Source: a gamma proteobacterium NOR5-3
Lineage (GTDB): Bacteria; Pseudomonadota; Gammaproteobacteria; Pseudomonadales; Halieaceae
Direction of reading: 5' to 3'
Length of the DNA: 64,000 nt
NCBI GenBank assembly: GCA_000158155.1
Contig: DS999405.1
Coordinates: 1,849,738-1,913,737 of the forward strand
The notes beneath the pieces were generated by a model. The model made no database searches, was not told the origin of the DNA, and worked only from the letters and a program-made list of their open reading frames with translations. Numbering within the stretch: the first letter of the stretch is position 1; the number at the start of each line of letters is the position of its first letter. Below, piece by piece: positions 16,490-26,148 of this stretch. A program made the position numbers and the translations under genes.

Positions 16490-18412
16490 TCAAAATCCGT
16501 ACTCCAGCCCCAGCAACACCCGATCATTCTCATCAAACTGCCCAAACAGACCGCGGTTATTGCCGCTGAACGTATCCGCACCTATCCACAACTGGAGCTC
16601 GCTGGACCACCAATAGCTGAGCTTGAGCTGCAACTGTGAGTCGCCATCGTTTAAGGAGTGGATTCCGATACCTCTAAAGCGCCATGCTGCATTAGCAAAG
16701 TCCTGCTGATAGAGCAGCGTGAGCGTCTGCTCTGACTCGTCACGGGCCATAACGTCGCTATGGTCAAACAGATAGCTATTGAGAATCTGCGCTGAGATCA
16801 AGGCATCCATTGATAGCGCCCAATCCAAACCGATGAGCGTGGAGAACTCGGCAGTCTCGGCCACCGCCTCGTTCACCAGCGTGTTAGTCGGCTGAAGGGT
16901 ATCAGAGTTGTAAGCCAATTCTCCACGCAGGGTGACATCACCAAAGGCGTTGGAGAAGCTGCCCCCCACAAGGTGGCTGCGGCGATACTCGGGCTCCAAC
17001 GCTAACGTAGTTGGACCACGCACACGCACCGGCAAAACCGGCGCATCCAGATAGCGATAGAGATAATTGAGGCTCAGGTCCCAACCACCGGCAAAGCTGG
17101 TAAAGGCAAAACCTGCATCCCCGTCAGACAGCGGGTCGTCGGGCTTATCGGGCTCTCTTAACGCCGTGATGGGCACCTGGGGAATAATGCGCGGAGAAGT
17201 AAAGCCATAGGTCGCGTCGAGATCAGCCAACTCGTGATAGGTGGTGTCGGGGATCCACAGCAACTGTAGACTGCTTGCATCGCCCACAGGCACAGTAACG
17301 TTGGCCATCCAAAGGGGGATGCGCGAGTTATCAAAATCGTCGAGGATAAACTCCCGAAAGCTCTGGGGATTGACCACATCCAGCACCTTGATGCCATCTG
17401 CTTGACCCCAAACCACCTGCTGTTTCCCCAGTCGCCAGTCAGCGCTGCCCCAGCTAAAATCGACAAACAATTCACGGAGAGATAACTCGCTCTCTGAGCT
17501 GTTAAACCAGGGCGCAGTCACATCCGAATAGTTAGGCGGCCGTCGATCATTCGGGCCCAGATCACCAACTCCATCAATGCGGGCCCGCAAAATAGCTGTG
17601 ACATCCACACCGTTGGCAAAGCGAATATCCCAACGCGGCTGCGCAATGGACTCAAACTTTTGCGACTCTGAGGCCTCGGTGCCCCAGGCCCATTCATGCT
17701 CCCAGGTGCCAGAGAAGTCTACTTTGACGCCGGATTGAGGATCGCGGGAACGGGGCATAATAGGTTTGGCGGAGCTAGGGGCAGATCTTGAGCTTGATGT
17801 CGTAGGCGCAGCGGCGTCCGTTACCACCAAATTTTGGGCATCCGTTTTGGCATCGGTCGTCGAGGCATTCGCTGCTTCCACCGCAGTAGCGGCCGACGCC
17901 TCAACCTCAGAAGCCTCTCTCGAATCCTCGCGAGCCATAGCGACAGGCAGCACATCGATCACCAGCCGGTAGCCTGCGTTGCCATCAGCATCGGGGGGCA
18001 ACAAAAAGTGCCGAGCACCAAGGCCCTTCACCTGCAAATCCACCACGACGCGCAAGTTACCGTCGCCTCGAGGTGCGTGGCGGAGTCTCACTATGGGGTC
18101 AGACAACGGCAAGGACGGCAAGGCTGTGGGCTGCATCATCGCATTTTTAATATCCACGACCAATCTCTCGGGGTCAGACAGCCGGAAAAAGTCGTAATCC
18201 ACCGAATCTGTGAGATCCAATACAACGCGCGACTGCGTCGCGCCCGTGCCCACTCGCACCTTGTCCACAGTGACGCTTTGGGCCTGAGCAAGGGGTGCCA
18301 ACAGCAACGCGGCCAGACACAAGCACCGCAAACCCGCTGCCGCTTTCACCGCAGGTCGAGCCAGATATTCTTGCGCTGGCTGCACCGTGACCATAGCCCT
18401 AGAAATAGCCAC
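16490..18412 (-). CDS. AMIN-domain / DUF1302-like outer-membrane protein fusion
   Basis: This 640-residue protein has a signal segment near 24-44 (LRCLCLAALLLAPLAQAQ). An AMIN-like domain follows at 45-155 (VTVDKVRVGTGATQSRVVLDL, DPERLVVDIKNA, YRLVIDVLPV). A low-complexity Ala/Ser/Thr linker covers 160-225. The rest is a beta-rich DUF1302-like region that ends in an outer-membrane terminus (RVLLGLEYGF). AMIN domains bind peptidoglycan or target periplasmic complexes. DUF1302 proteins are typically found with RND/MMPL permeases and LolA-like proteins. The gene follows the RND-LolA fusion gene by 5 bases, so the two very likely act together. The start is GTG 18412. ATG 18394 is equally possible. 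Confidence 0.82.
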   Translation of the reverse strand: MAISRAMVTVQPAQEYLARPAVKAAAGLRCLCLAALLLAPLAQAQSVTVDKVRVGTGATQSRVVLDLTDSVDYDFFRLSDPERLVVDIKNAMMQPTALPSLPLSDPIVRLRHAPRGDGNLRVVVDLQVKGLGARHFLLPPDADGNAGYRLVIDVLPVAMAREDSREASEVEASAATAVEAANASTTDAKTDAQNLVVTDAAAPTTSSSRSAPSSAKPIMPRSRDPQSGVKVDFSGTWEHEWAWGTEASESQKFESIAQPRWDIRFANGVDVTAILRARIDGVGDLGPNDRRPPNYSDVTAPWFNSSESELSLRELFVDFSWGSADWRLGKQQVVWGQADGIKVLDVVNPQSFREFILDDFDNSRIPLWMANVTVPVGDASSLQLLWIPDTTYHELADLDATYGFTSPRIIPQVPITALREPDKPDDPLSDGDAGFAFTSFAGGWDLSLNYLYRYLDAPVLPVRVRGPTTLALEPEYRRSHLVGGSFSNAFGDVTLRGELAYNSDTLQPTNTLVNEAVAETAEFSTLIGLDWALSMDALISAQILNSYLFDHSDVMARDESEQTLTLLYQQDFANAAWRFRGIGIHSLNDGDSQLQLKLSYWWSSELQLWIGADTFSGNNRGLFGQFDENDRVLLGLEYGF

Positions 18413-18417
18413 AGCTA

Positions 18418-21400
18418 TCAGATGCCGCGTTTCAGCGCTTGCTGGGTAAACAGCTGCTCATCGATGGGCGACAGATAGTCCACTTCAGAAAACAGCAGTT
18501 CGGTACTGTGGCCGGTTTGATGGTTAGACATCAGCAGGCGATGACGGGTGAGAATGCCGTCGACCTCGCGCACATCCTCAGCCCGCAGGGTTTTGAGGTG
18601 TTCGCCGCGTACATCCCAAAAATCTGCCTGCACTACCACCCAGGTTTGTGCATCAACCATCGCCTCAGTTTTGGAATAGCCCAACTCTTTGGCTATAGCC
18701 TCGGTCTTTGGCAGCGCCTCCAGGCGGTAAAAACCCTCCCTATCGCTGGCTAACAAACGGTAGTCGTAATCATCGGGGCTTAGCTGGCCATCGAGCTTCA
18801 TATCTTCAAAGCTAAAGTCTGTACCCATAAAGTAATCACCGCGGTCAGCCGCGGGTATGCGTCGCACCTTGCGCAGGGCAGAAAGATACAGCCACTGATC
18901 ATCTTCGGTGGTGTTGGGGTAGTCCCAGGTGAGAACCGCGGTGTCCCGAATATTCGCCGGCGCAGTGAAAAACAAAGCCAGCCGGCGCTCCTCACCAAAA
19001 TACCGACGAAAACTTTGGGTCTCGCGCTCGCGATTGCGACCCCGTTTGTCGGTAGTTTTGAAGACAAGCCTACGGGTAACCTGCTCGCCCCGGGGAACCG
19101 CATTTACCTTTTGTACGATCTCAGCGGCAGTCAAGCCACCGGGAGAGGTTCCTTCTTCCTGTGCGGACGCCTGCTCCGAAGGTATTACACAGCCCAGCGT
19201 CGCCATGACCAGGAGCAGGCCTAGCGCTTTGCTTTGACGAATGAAAGCGGGATTCGAGAGCAGTACGATGGCCGGCAGCAAAGTCATGCTCGCCAAAAAC
19301 GCCATACCCATGGACAGCATAACGATGCTGCCAAAGTCCCGAAGTTGGGCAACCTGACTTGCAATGAGTACACCAAAACCGCAGGCCACCGCCAAAACGT
19401 TCAGCAGCAAGGCCCGGCCGGTTGTTCGGTAAAACTGCGCAAACATCGCGTCGTTCTCCTTATTATTGTCTTCGCGATCGGTTCCTAATGCCTCAGCTGT
19501 CCGCAGCGCCTGCAAACGACTCAGGGTGTGAATCGCGAAGTCTACGCCCAGCCCGATGGCCACCGCCGCAAACATGGAGGTACCCACACCCAGCGTCAGT
19601 CCCTGCTGCACCATAAAGGCGTAAACAATCAATACCGCTGTGAGCACAGGCACTAAAGTATACCCTCCTGCCACCAAGGACTTGAAACTCGCTGCGGCCA
19701 CAAAAAATACCAGTAATAATGCAATGCCCAGACCGGCGAAGTGCGACTCGCCAATGTTGCGAATCCAAAAATAGTTCAACGAGACGCGCCCGCTGAGCGT
19801 TGCCGTCACCTCACCGCTAAAGTACTCGTCGGTATACGCCTGCAGCGCCTCATACACGGTCTTTATCTGCTGATAACCACCGTTGTTCATGGTGATACGC
19901 ACATTGCCCTGACGATAGTCATAGTCGACCTGCTGGGCAAAATCATCGGGATCCGCCGAGAAGGAGTAGAGCAAAAAATACTGCGCGGCCTCTTCTTGCG
20001 TGGCGGGTAACCGGTAATCGCTCGCAGCATTACTGGTAAGCACCCGGTTCATCTGCTTGAGATAATCAACAATGCTGTACGCCCCCTGCACGTGGGGCAG
20101 GGTGAGGGCATAGTTTTGCAAGGCATCCATTTTCGCGAGCACATCAGGTTCAAACAGCCCCTCGTTCTCGGGCGTCTCAATTACAATATCCAGCGTGTTG
20201 CTGCCATTGAAATAGGTGTTGATAGCTCGGTCTGCCGCCACGATAGCCTCCTGGGGGTGAAACAGCCGAATGCGATCCGCATCCACCACCAATTGACTCG
20301 CCGCCCAAGCACCCGCAGCACCCAGACTCAAAAATGCCAGTATCACGCCCCGCGGGTACCGCAACGTCATTACACCCAAGCTCTGCAGCGCTCGCTCAAG
20401 GCCATCGCTGGCCCCTGCGCGCTGCCGATCGATAAACCGCTGCGCCACCTGCACCTTAAACAGACTCATCAAGGCCGGCAGGGCAACAATGGTGTAAAGC
20501 CACGCCGCAGCAACTCCCAGGGCGGCAAACAAGCCAAAGTACTTAAAGGGCGGCATGTAGGCGGCAAAATACAGGCCCAAAAATCCGGCGGCCGTGGTCA
20601 GGGATGTAATGGTCACTGGCAGCCACATGGCAGTCATGGTTTGCACAATCTGAGTGTTACGGGGTATCTGCGGCGCTCTCGCCTGTGCATCATAAAAATG
20701 ACTGAATACATGAATGGTATCCGCCACCGAAATACCGATGAGAATCACCGGCAAGGCATTGGTAATCACATAAAAGGGCACGCCCAGGGCCGCCATGGCA
20801 CCGAGGGACGCGCTCACCGACGCCAAAATCATGGCCACCGCCATGAGCGCCGGTGCAATGCGCCTAAAGGCAAACAGAATCATGAGCACGATCACGACAC
20901 CGGCGATGGGATTCAGGCGCTGGGCATCGGCATCGATATAGGCACCCAAGTATCCCGCGATAGCACCTTCACCTGCTACATGTATCTCGACATCCTCTGG
21001 GAGATCCACAGTGTCCACCGCGTTCAGAATCTCGCCATAGGTTTGCTCGGCCTGAGCCTCATCAAACAGGTTTGCAACGATGAGTGCCGCTGATCCGTCC
21101 CGCGCCACCAGAGTGCCCAAAAACAGCGGGAAGTCCTCCACCAAGGCGCGTACAGCGTCCGCCTCAGATTGCATCTGGGGAAGCGGGTCCAGCAACGGCA
21201 CCACATCAATACCTGATGCGGTGCCTGTAATCAGCGATTCAGTCGCAAGGCTGACGGTGTTTGCGGCGTCCACATTGGGCAGCGCGGACACCGCGTCGTT
21301 GACCTCCATGATGGCGCTCAGGATGTCCGGCCGATATATGCCCCGCTCATTCGTCGCGACCACCGCCACTAGCATGGGGTCACTGAGACCGAACTGCTCT

Positions 21401-21579
21401 TTAACGAGATCGCGGTAAAGAAGCGCAGGATTATCGGAAGCCAGAAAGGCGTCGGAACGGGTGTCTTTTTCTAGACCGCTTAGCCCCGCCAGGGACGCAA
21501 GCAGTATAGCGAGCAAGGGAAGGACGCATCGTCTGGGATGCGCCACAACAAATGAAAAGAACCGTTCCGGGACCTTCAT
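18418..21579 (-). CDS. RND/MMPL permease fused to a LolA-like outer-membrane lipoprotein-sorting domain
   Basis: One uninterrupted frame of 1053 residues joins two proteins that are usually separate. Residues 1-780 form an MMPL/RND permease with two repeats (helices near 15-35, 225-400, 410 and 600-780; GVSVADTIHVFSHF and GLGVDFAIHTLSRL are equivalent fourth-helix motifs). Residues 785-810 (KALGLLLVMATLGC..ASAQEE) look like a former signal peptide. From 825 to the end is a LolA-like domain (ALFFTAPANIRDTAVLTWDYP, DQWLYLSALRKVRRI, FMGTDFSFEDM), as in outer membrane lipoprotein-sorting proteins. It probably moves a lipid or glycolipid across the periplasm together with the DUF1302 protein encoded 5 bases downstream. 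The substrate is unknown. Confidence 0.88.
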   Translation of the reverse strand: MKVPERFFSFVVAHPRRCVLPLLAILLASLAGLSGLEKDTRSDAFLASDNPALLYRDLVKEQFGLSDPMLVAVVATNERGIYRPDILSAIMEVNDAVSALPNVDAANTVSLATESLITGTASGIDVVPLLDPLPQMQSEADAVRALVEDFPLFLGTLVARDGSAALIVANLFDEAQAEQTYGEILNAVDTVDLPEDVEIHVAGEGAIAGYLGAYIDADAQRLNPIAGVVIVLMILFAFRRIAPALMAVAMILASVSASLGAMAALGVPFYVITNALPVILIGISVADTIHVFSHFYDAQARAPQIPRNTQIVQTMTAMWLPVTITSLTTAAGFLGLYFAAYMPPFKYFGLFAALGVAAAWLYTIVALPALMSLFKVQVAQRFIDRQRAGASDGLERALQSLGVMTLRYPRGVILAFLSLGAAGAWAASQLVVDADRIRLFHPQEAIVAADRAINTYFNGSNTLDIVIETPENEGLFEPDVLAKMDALQNYALTLPHVQGAYSIVDYLKQMNRVLTSNAASDYRLPATQEEAAQYFLLYSFSADPDDFAQQVDYDYRQGNVRITMNNGGYQQIKTVYEALQAYTDEYFSGEVTATLSGRVSLNYFWIRNIGESHFAGLGIALLLVFFVAAASFKSLVAGGYTLVPVLTAVLIVYAFMVQQGLTLGVGTSMFAAVAIGLGVDFAIHTLSRLQALRTAEALGTDREDNNKENDAMFAQFYRTTGRALLLNVLAVACGFGVLIASQVAQLRDFGSIVMLSMGMAFLASMTLLPAIVLLSNPAFIRQSKALGLLLVMATLGCVIPSEQASAQEEGTSPGGLTAAEIVQKVNAVPRGEQVTRRLVFKTTDKRGRNRERETQSFRRYFGEERRLALFFTAPANIRDTAVLTWDYPNTTEDDQWLYLSALRKVRRIPAADRGDYFMGTDFSFEDMKLDGQLSPDDYDYRLLASDREGFYRLEALPKTEAIAKELGYSKTEAMVDAQTWVVVQADFWDVRGEHLKTLRAEDVREVDGILTRHRLLMSNHQTGHSTELLFSEVDYLSPIDEQLFTQQALKRGI

Positions 21580-21606
21580 TCCCGCGAAATCGCGCTAGTG
21601 AAAACT

Positions 21607-24387
21607 CTAGAGAGAGTTCAGCAGGTTTTTAGCAGCATCTTGGGACGCAAACGCCGGGCCCGAAACCAGTTCCTCGAGTACCGCGCGAGCCTCATCGATC
21701 CGGCCCGCACGGCTCAGGATCTGGGCTCGATTGTAGCGAAGCTCCGCGCTCCCCTTGGCAGCATCCAACGCTTTGGCATTCAATGACAGAGCTCGCTCAT
21801 AGGAACCGCGTTCCAACTCGACCATGGCGTAGGTGTCTTTGATCTGGGCAGTTTCGGGGGCGAGCTTATCGGCGCGGCTAATGTAATCCAGCGCGGCGTC
21901 CTTGTCGCTAACGCGAGTGAGCCAGGCCAGGTTATTGAGCGCCAGCACGTTCTCTGGTTGCTTGTTCACAATGCGTGAGTACAGCGACGTTGCCGCCTCA
22001 TCATTTCCCATCTCTATCTGGCGTGACGCCAGCTCATTCAAACTGAGAAGATCATCAGGGTATTCTTCTAACCACTCTTCCAACATCGTGATTGTCTCAC
22101 TGCGTTCGCCCAGCGCCCAGCGCGCTCCGGTGAGCAATCCAAGATTAATGTTGTTTCGCTGCTGCTCAAACGCCTTGGCAAACAGGGTTTTTGCGCTTGC
22201 GAAATCCTGCACCGCAACTGCCAGGCGACCACGAACCGTGAGCACGGCGGTCTCGTTCTGCACCTCTTCGGGCAGCTTGGCGATCTCTTCGCCGGCTTGC
22301 TCGAGCTTTTGCTGCTGAATAAGGGACTCCACGAGCATCTTACGCAGCTCGCTGCTTTGGGGCTGCAATTTCAGCGCGGCGTCGATGTGCCGCTGAGCCT
22401 GCTCCGGACGACCATTGGCGGCCTCGACACGCGCCACCAATGCCAGTGCTACGGGGTCATTACTGCGAAGCTCCAACAGCCGCCGCGCATTGTCCCGGGC
22501 AGCCTCTGCGTTGCCCACGGCCAGCCGTGCGCCAGCCAAAATCTGATGTACCTGATAGTCACCCTCGCCGTTTTCCTCAACGGGTGCCATAAGCGTAATC
22601 GCCTGATCAGCATCATTTTGCGATAGCGCATAGCGCGCCAGAGCAAGTCGCGGCGCTACCGCGCCCGGGTTGGCCTCCATTGCTGCCGACAGCACCGCCT
22701 GCATAGCTTGCAGATCGCCCGTTTGCTCCAAAACAACGGCAAGGTTCATGCTCGTCAGAACATCACCGGGATTAGCTTCCAGCGCCTGCTCAAAGGCCGC
22801 CTTTGCGCCATCCAGATCTTTATTGAGAACGGCCAGCGCCGCCATGCCTCCGCTGGCTGACACGTTACCGGGCTCAAGGGTCAGTGCCTTTTCGAAGAGT
22901 TCTCGTGCACCTTTGTAGTCTTCCTGCTGCAGCCGAACACGGCCCAGATACACCGCCGAACGGGCAGTGTCAGGCGCCGCCTCTAGATAAGCCTCGCCCG
23001 CCGCTGCTGCAGCATCGAGATCGCCTACCGCGAGATGCGCCTCAATGAGGCGCTCCCGGGCCTGAGCATTTGACGGATCCAGAGCAACGGCCGCCTGGAG
23101 CTGTTCGATACCCGCCTCTGTGTCACCCGCAACCATTTGCTGCGACCCCAGCGCCACCTTGGCCTGCGTGGATTCGGGATTGAGCGTGGCGATTTGCTGA
23201 TAGGCCTGGGCACTCTCTGCGTGCAACCCCTGCGCGGAAAGCGCCATGGCCAGTAAGCCCAATGCTGGAATATTCATTTCGTGCTCCTTGAGGATATTGC
23301 GTGCAAGTTCTTCCGTCTTGCTCGCATCGCCCAGTTGCCAAGATAAATTGGCCAACTGCAGGCTTGCAGGCAGATGTCCCGGTTGAAGGGTCAAAAACTG
23401 TGTGTACTGTCTTTGTGCTGTGGCAAGGTTTTGTTCACGCACATTGGCATTGGCCGACAGCAATAAAGCGCCGGCATGGTTCGGGTTGGCGGTAAGCACC
23501 TGTGAGAAAGCGTCGATAGCATTTTTATAATCGCCATCATCAAAATACAGCTGCCCGCGCAAAAAATTCACTTCTGGGTAGTTAGGGATCAGTTTTTCAA
23601 GCTGCGCTAAATCCTTATCAGCGTCTTCAGCTTTGCCCAGACGAATCTGTGTCGTCACTAACTGCAGTCGGTCACCGAGACGGTAGGGGTTGGCCGCAGA
23701 AGCCTTAGCAAAATACTCTTCGGCAGCCGCACGGTCGTCCTCACGCGTCGCTAAGAAACCCAGGAGACTCCAGGCTTCGGCGTTAGCGGGGCTGCGATTA
23801 ACAATGCTTTGCAATAGCTCCTTGGCTTTATAGCTGTCCTTATCGAGCTGCAGGGTAAACACGGCCCGGGTCAGATCGACATAGTCGTTGGCCTCTGCAG
23901 CATCGGCAGCTGCCAGAGCCGATCGCGCCTCATCAACCTGCGCCTGGGCAAGGTAAGCCCGCGCGAGCGCCGCCTTAAACTCCGGCATATCCGCCGTGGA
24001 TGCATAGGCGCCGATTTCATACTCACTCAGAAGCTCCGCTGACTCTCCCGCCTGCACCAGTGCTTTGGCCAGTGCCAAACGAGTCTCGGGGATATCCGCG
24101 GCCCCCAAAGATCGTTCAAATTCGCCAATAGCAGCACCGGGGTTAATCTGCCGAAGATAAATCTGACCATAAAGTGAACGCGCTGCCGCATTCTCAGGAT
24201 TTTGCTGCAATGCCGTTTTGACATCGAGCTCGGCCGCAGCCAGGTCCCCGTTCGCGATTGCCTCGGACGCCCGGGCAACCAGCTCTGCCTCACTGACCGG
24301 CGACGAACACCCTGACAGAGTCAGTGTCGCAGCCAGTACAAGACTGGAAAGGAGTGACGATTTGCCCAAAGGCAATGAAGAGCGCAT
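21607..24387 (-). CDS. prsT: XrtA/PEP-CTERM system TPR-repeat lipoprotein PrsT
   Basis: This 926-residue lipoprotein has signal and lipobox LTLSGCSSPV (Cys near 27), followed by about 23 tandem tetratricopeptide repeats (for example PENAAARSLYGQIYLRQ, PGNVSASGGMAALAVLNKDL, PENVLALNNLAWL). Length and repeat layout match PrsT, the TPR protein of exosortase A loci, which is usually encoded beside prsK and prsR. It is probably anchored to the outer membrane on the periplasmic side and acts as a scaffold for polymer or PEP-CTERM protein export. It is transcribed leftwards, 27 bases before the RND-LolA fusion gene, which suggests one transcript. Here the VanZ, DUF1302 and RND genes separate it from prsKR, an unusual insertion. 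Confidence 0.93.
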   Translation of the reverse strand: MRSSLPLGKSSLLSSLVLAATLTLSGCSSPVSEAELVARASEAIANGDLAAAELDVKTALQQNPENAAARSLYGQIYLRQINPGAAIGEFERSLGAADIPETRLALAKALVQAGESAELLSEYEIGAYASTADMPEFKAALARAYLAQAQVDEARSALAAADAAEANDYVDLTRAVFTLQLDKDSYKAKELLQSIVNRSPANAEAWSLLGFLATREDDRAAAEEYFAKASAANPYRLGDRLQLVTTQIRLGKAEDADKDLAQLEKLIPNYPEVNFLRGQLYFDDGDYKNAIDAFSQVLTANPNHAGALLLSANANVREQNLATAQRQYTQFLTLQPGHLPASLQLANLSWQLGDASKTEELARNILKEHEMNIPALGLLAMALSAQGLHAESAQAYQQIATLNPESTQAKVALGSQQMVAGDTEAGIEQLQAAVALDPSNAQARERLIEAHLAVGDLDAAAAAGEAYLEAAPDTARSAVYLGRVRLQQEDYKGARELFEKALTLEPGNVSASGGMAALAVLNKDLDGAKAAFEQALEANPGDVLTSMNLAVVLEQTGDLQAMQAVLSAAMEANPGAVAPRLALARYALSQNDADQAITLMAPVEENGEGDYQVHQILAGARLAVGNAEAARDNARRLLELRSNDPVALALVARVEAANGRPEQAQRHIDAALKLQPQSSELRKMLVESLIQQQKLEQAGEEIAKLPEEVQNETAVLTVRGRLAVAVQDFASAKTLFAKAFEQQRNNINLGLLTGARWALGERSETITMLEEWLEEYPDDLLSLNELASRQIEMGNDEAATSLYSRIVNKQPENVLALNNLAWLTRVSDKDAALDYISRADKLAPETAQIKDTYAMVELERGSYERALSLNAKALDAAKGSAELRYNRAQILSRAGRIDEARAVLEELVSGPAFASQDAAKNLLNSL

Positions 24388-24504
24388 ATCAAGCTACCGG
24401 TCTGATTAAAAAACGATGCCAAAGACTATCGAAGTCCATGGCGCATTACGACCACCTGCACACGCAAACTGTGAACAGGCGCACGCCCGCTCCGCAAAGC
24501 GCGC

Positions 24505-26139
24505 TTAATCCAAATACCGCCCCGGCGCCAAAATCCGCTTGGGATCCAGCTGATCGCGAATACCGTTCATAAACGTTTCGTAGGCATCGGTTCGTGGAGG
24601 CATCTTACCCACGGTCTGGATTCCCAGACGGTAGGGGTAATAGCCCGCAGCGCAGAACTGCTCCAGCATAGAATCATGACAGGCCATGGCCTGCTCGTCC
24701 TGCCCCTCCACATCACGGTCGTAGGCGATGTTCACCACACAGTCGATGGTGCGCTCGGTGAGCATGGTGATAGACACCGCGGGTTCGTAACCGTGCGTCA
24801 GCATGGTGTCGCGCACGATATGCCAGATGGCCTCGGCATGCGCGCCGCTGTTAGGTGCGATGGGCGCAATCCACATGACACCGCAGCGATCCTGCTCGGG
24901 GCTCAGATCAACCGAGGCCTCGGGCATGGACGGCTTGCGCCAATAATTGGAAGGCAGCATGCCATCACTGGGCTCACCCTTGGTCATACCAAACACCGGT
25001 TTGAGCATCTTCATCAATTCCGGAAGATTAGTGCCCGTGATCATTTGATAGGGTTTAGCAAAGGTCTCCGCGAGCTTTAGCAGTAGCTCATCCATAAACA
25101 TGAGGCGATGCACTTTGCCGCGCAGCGCCTTTTTAATCCGTCCGCGCGCCGCGCGCACTTCGGCGCGAGTACCGTACAAGGCACCCGACACATTCCAGGG
25201 GCCGCAGTCCCATTCCTTGCTCTTGGCATCAAGCACGTCTTTAGGGAGCGGCGTCGCGCCCTTGGCCACATCAAACGGGTAGCTCTGAATCGCCGCAATC
25301 ATCTTGTAGTCATTGCCAATGTGCATGGCGCTCTTGATGGTGCCATCCAGTCGTAGCGGTTTTAGCGCCTCAATGAGCTTGGGTAGATCGGCATCGGATT
25401 CGACCTTGCAGCTAAAGAACTGCATGTAATCGGGCTTGGGCATGAGCCAGATGGTCGCCTCGACAATCACACCAAGATTGGACTGGGTAAACAGACCATC
25501 GTAGTGCGGCCCCACACCCCAACGGTAAACATCCACCGCCTGCGCGTTCTCATACTGCCCAAAGCCCGTGCGCAACAAATCACCCTGGGGCAGCACGACT
25601 TTAAAACCACCCACATGGGCAAAGTGATCTGAGAATGCGGTATGCCCAAAGCCGCGCTCGGCAATATTGCCAATCATGCTGTGATGCGGGGAGGCACCGG
25701 TGACGTCAATCCAGAACGGTGCGTTCTGCGCCACCAAAAAATCAAACAGCATCTGCTGCGTGACACCGGGCTGCACCCGCACATAACCCAGCTCGGCGTT
25801 GTACTCGACAATCGCATCGAGTCGTTTGAGCTCCATGATGACGCAGCCACTCTTGGCGGGCAGCCTGGAGCCATAGCCGGTGTTCAGGCCCGTACTGATC
25901 GGGTACACGGGCACGATATGTTCATTGGCGATACGTAAAATGGCCTGGACTTCTTCTATGCTGCCGGGTCGAAGCACGGCCGGCACCACACGGTCGGCCC
26001 GAAAGGTCGCCGTGGCGTAATCCCCCAGCGTTGTCTCATCGACCACCACGTACTCATCGCCCAACAGCGCCCTGAACGCTGCCAGAGCGTTTGCCAGACT
26101 CTCGGGTGAAGGCGTTACAGCAGAAGGGTCAACAGTCAT
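24505..26139 (-). CDS. FAD-binding oxidoreductase (PCMH/vanillyl-alcohol-oxidase-like)
   Basis: This 544-residue flavoprotein has an N-terminal FAD-binding PCMH fold (VVPAVLRPGSIEEVQAILRIANE, YPISTGLNTGYGSRLPA, YVRVQPGVTQQMLFDFLV). A GNIAERGFGHTAFSDH segment aligns with the region around the flavin in the vanillyl-alcohol oxidase/4-cresol dehydrogenase group. The C-terminus ends GIRDQLDPKRILAPGRY, the standard FAD-oxidase terminus. No signal peptide is seen. The substrate is probably an alcohol or hydroxylated aromatic, but nothing in the sequence fixes it. It lies 9 bases downstream of the exosortase-associated acyltransferase, so the two are likely co-transcribed and may share a pathway. 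Confidence 0.85.
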   Translation of the reverse strand: MTVDPSAVTPSPESLANALAAFRALLGDEYVVVDETTLGDYATATFRADRVVPAVLRPGSIEEVQAILRIANEHIVPVYPISTGLNTGYGSRLPAKSGCVIMELKRLDAIVEYNAELGYVRVQPGVTQQMLFDFLVAQNAPFWIDVTGASPHHSMIGNIAERGFGHTAFSDHFAHVGGFKVVLPQGDLLRTGFGQYENAQAVDVYRWGVGPHYDGLFTQSNLGVIVEATIWLMPKPDYMQFFSCKVESDADLPKLIEALKPLRLDGTIKSAMHIGNDYKMIAAIQSYPFDVAKGATPLPKDVLDAKSKEWDCGPWNVSGALYGTRAEVRAARGRIKKALRGKVHRLMFMDELLLKLAETFAKPYQMITGTNLPELMKMLKPVFGMTKGEPSDGMLPSNYWRKPSMPEASVDLSPEQDRCGVMWIAPIAPNSGAHAEAIWHIVRDTMLTHGYEPAVSITMLTERTIDCVVNIAYDRDVEGQDEQAMACHDSMLEQFCAAGYYPYRLGIQTVGKMPPRTDAYETFMNGIRDQLDPKRILAPGRYLD

Positions 26140-26148
26140 TACGTCAGC

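Noticed and set aside
20092-21093. Plus-strand open frame of 333 codons
   Set aside because: It is antisense to the RND permease. Its product is rich in His, Gln and Arg, with no domain, as expected of a shadow frame in GC-rich DNA.
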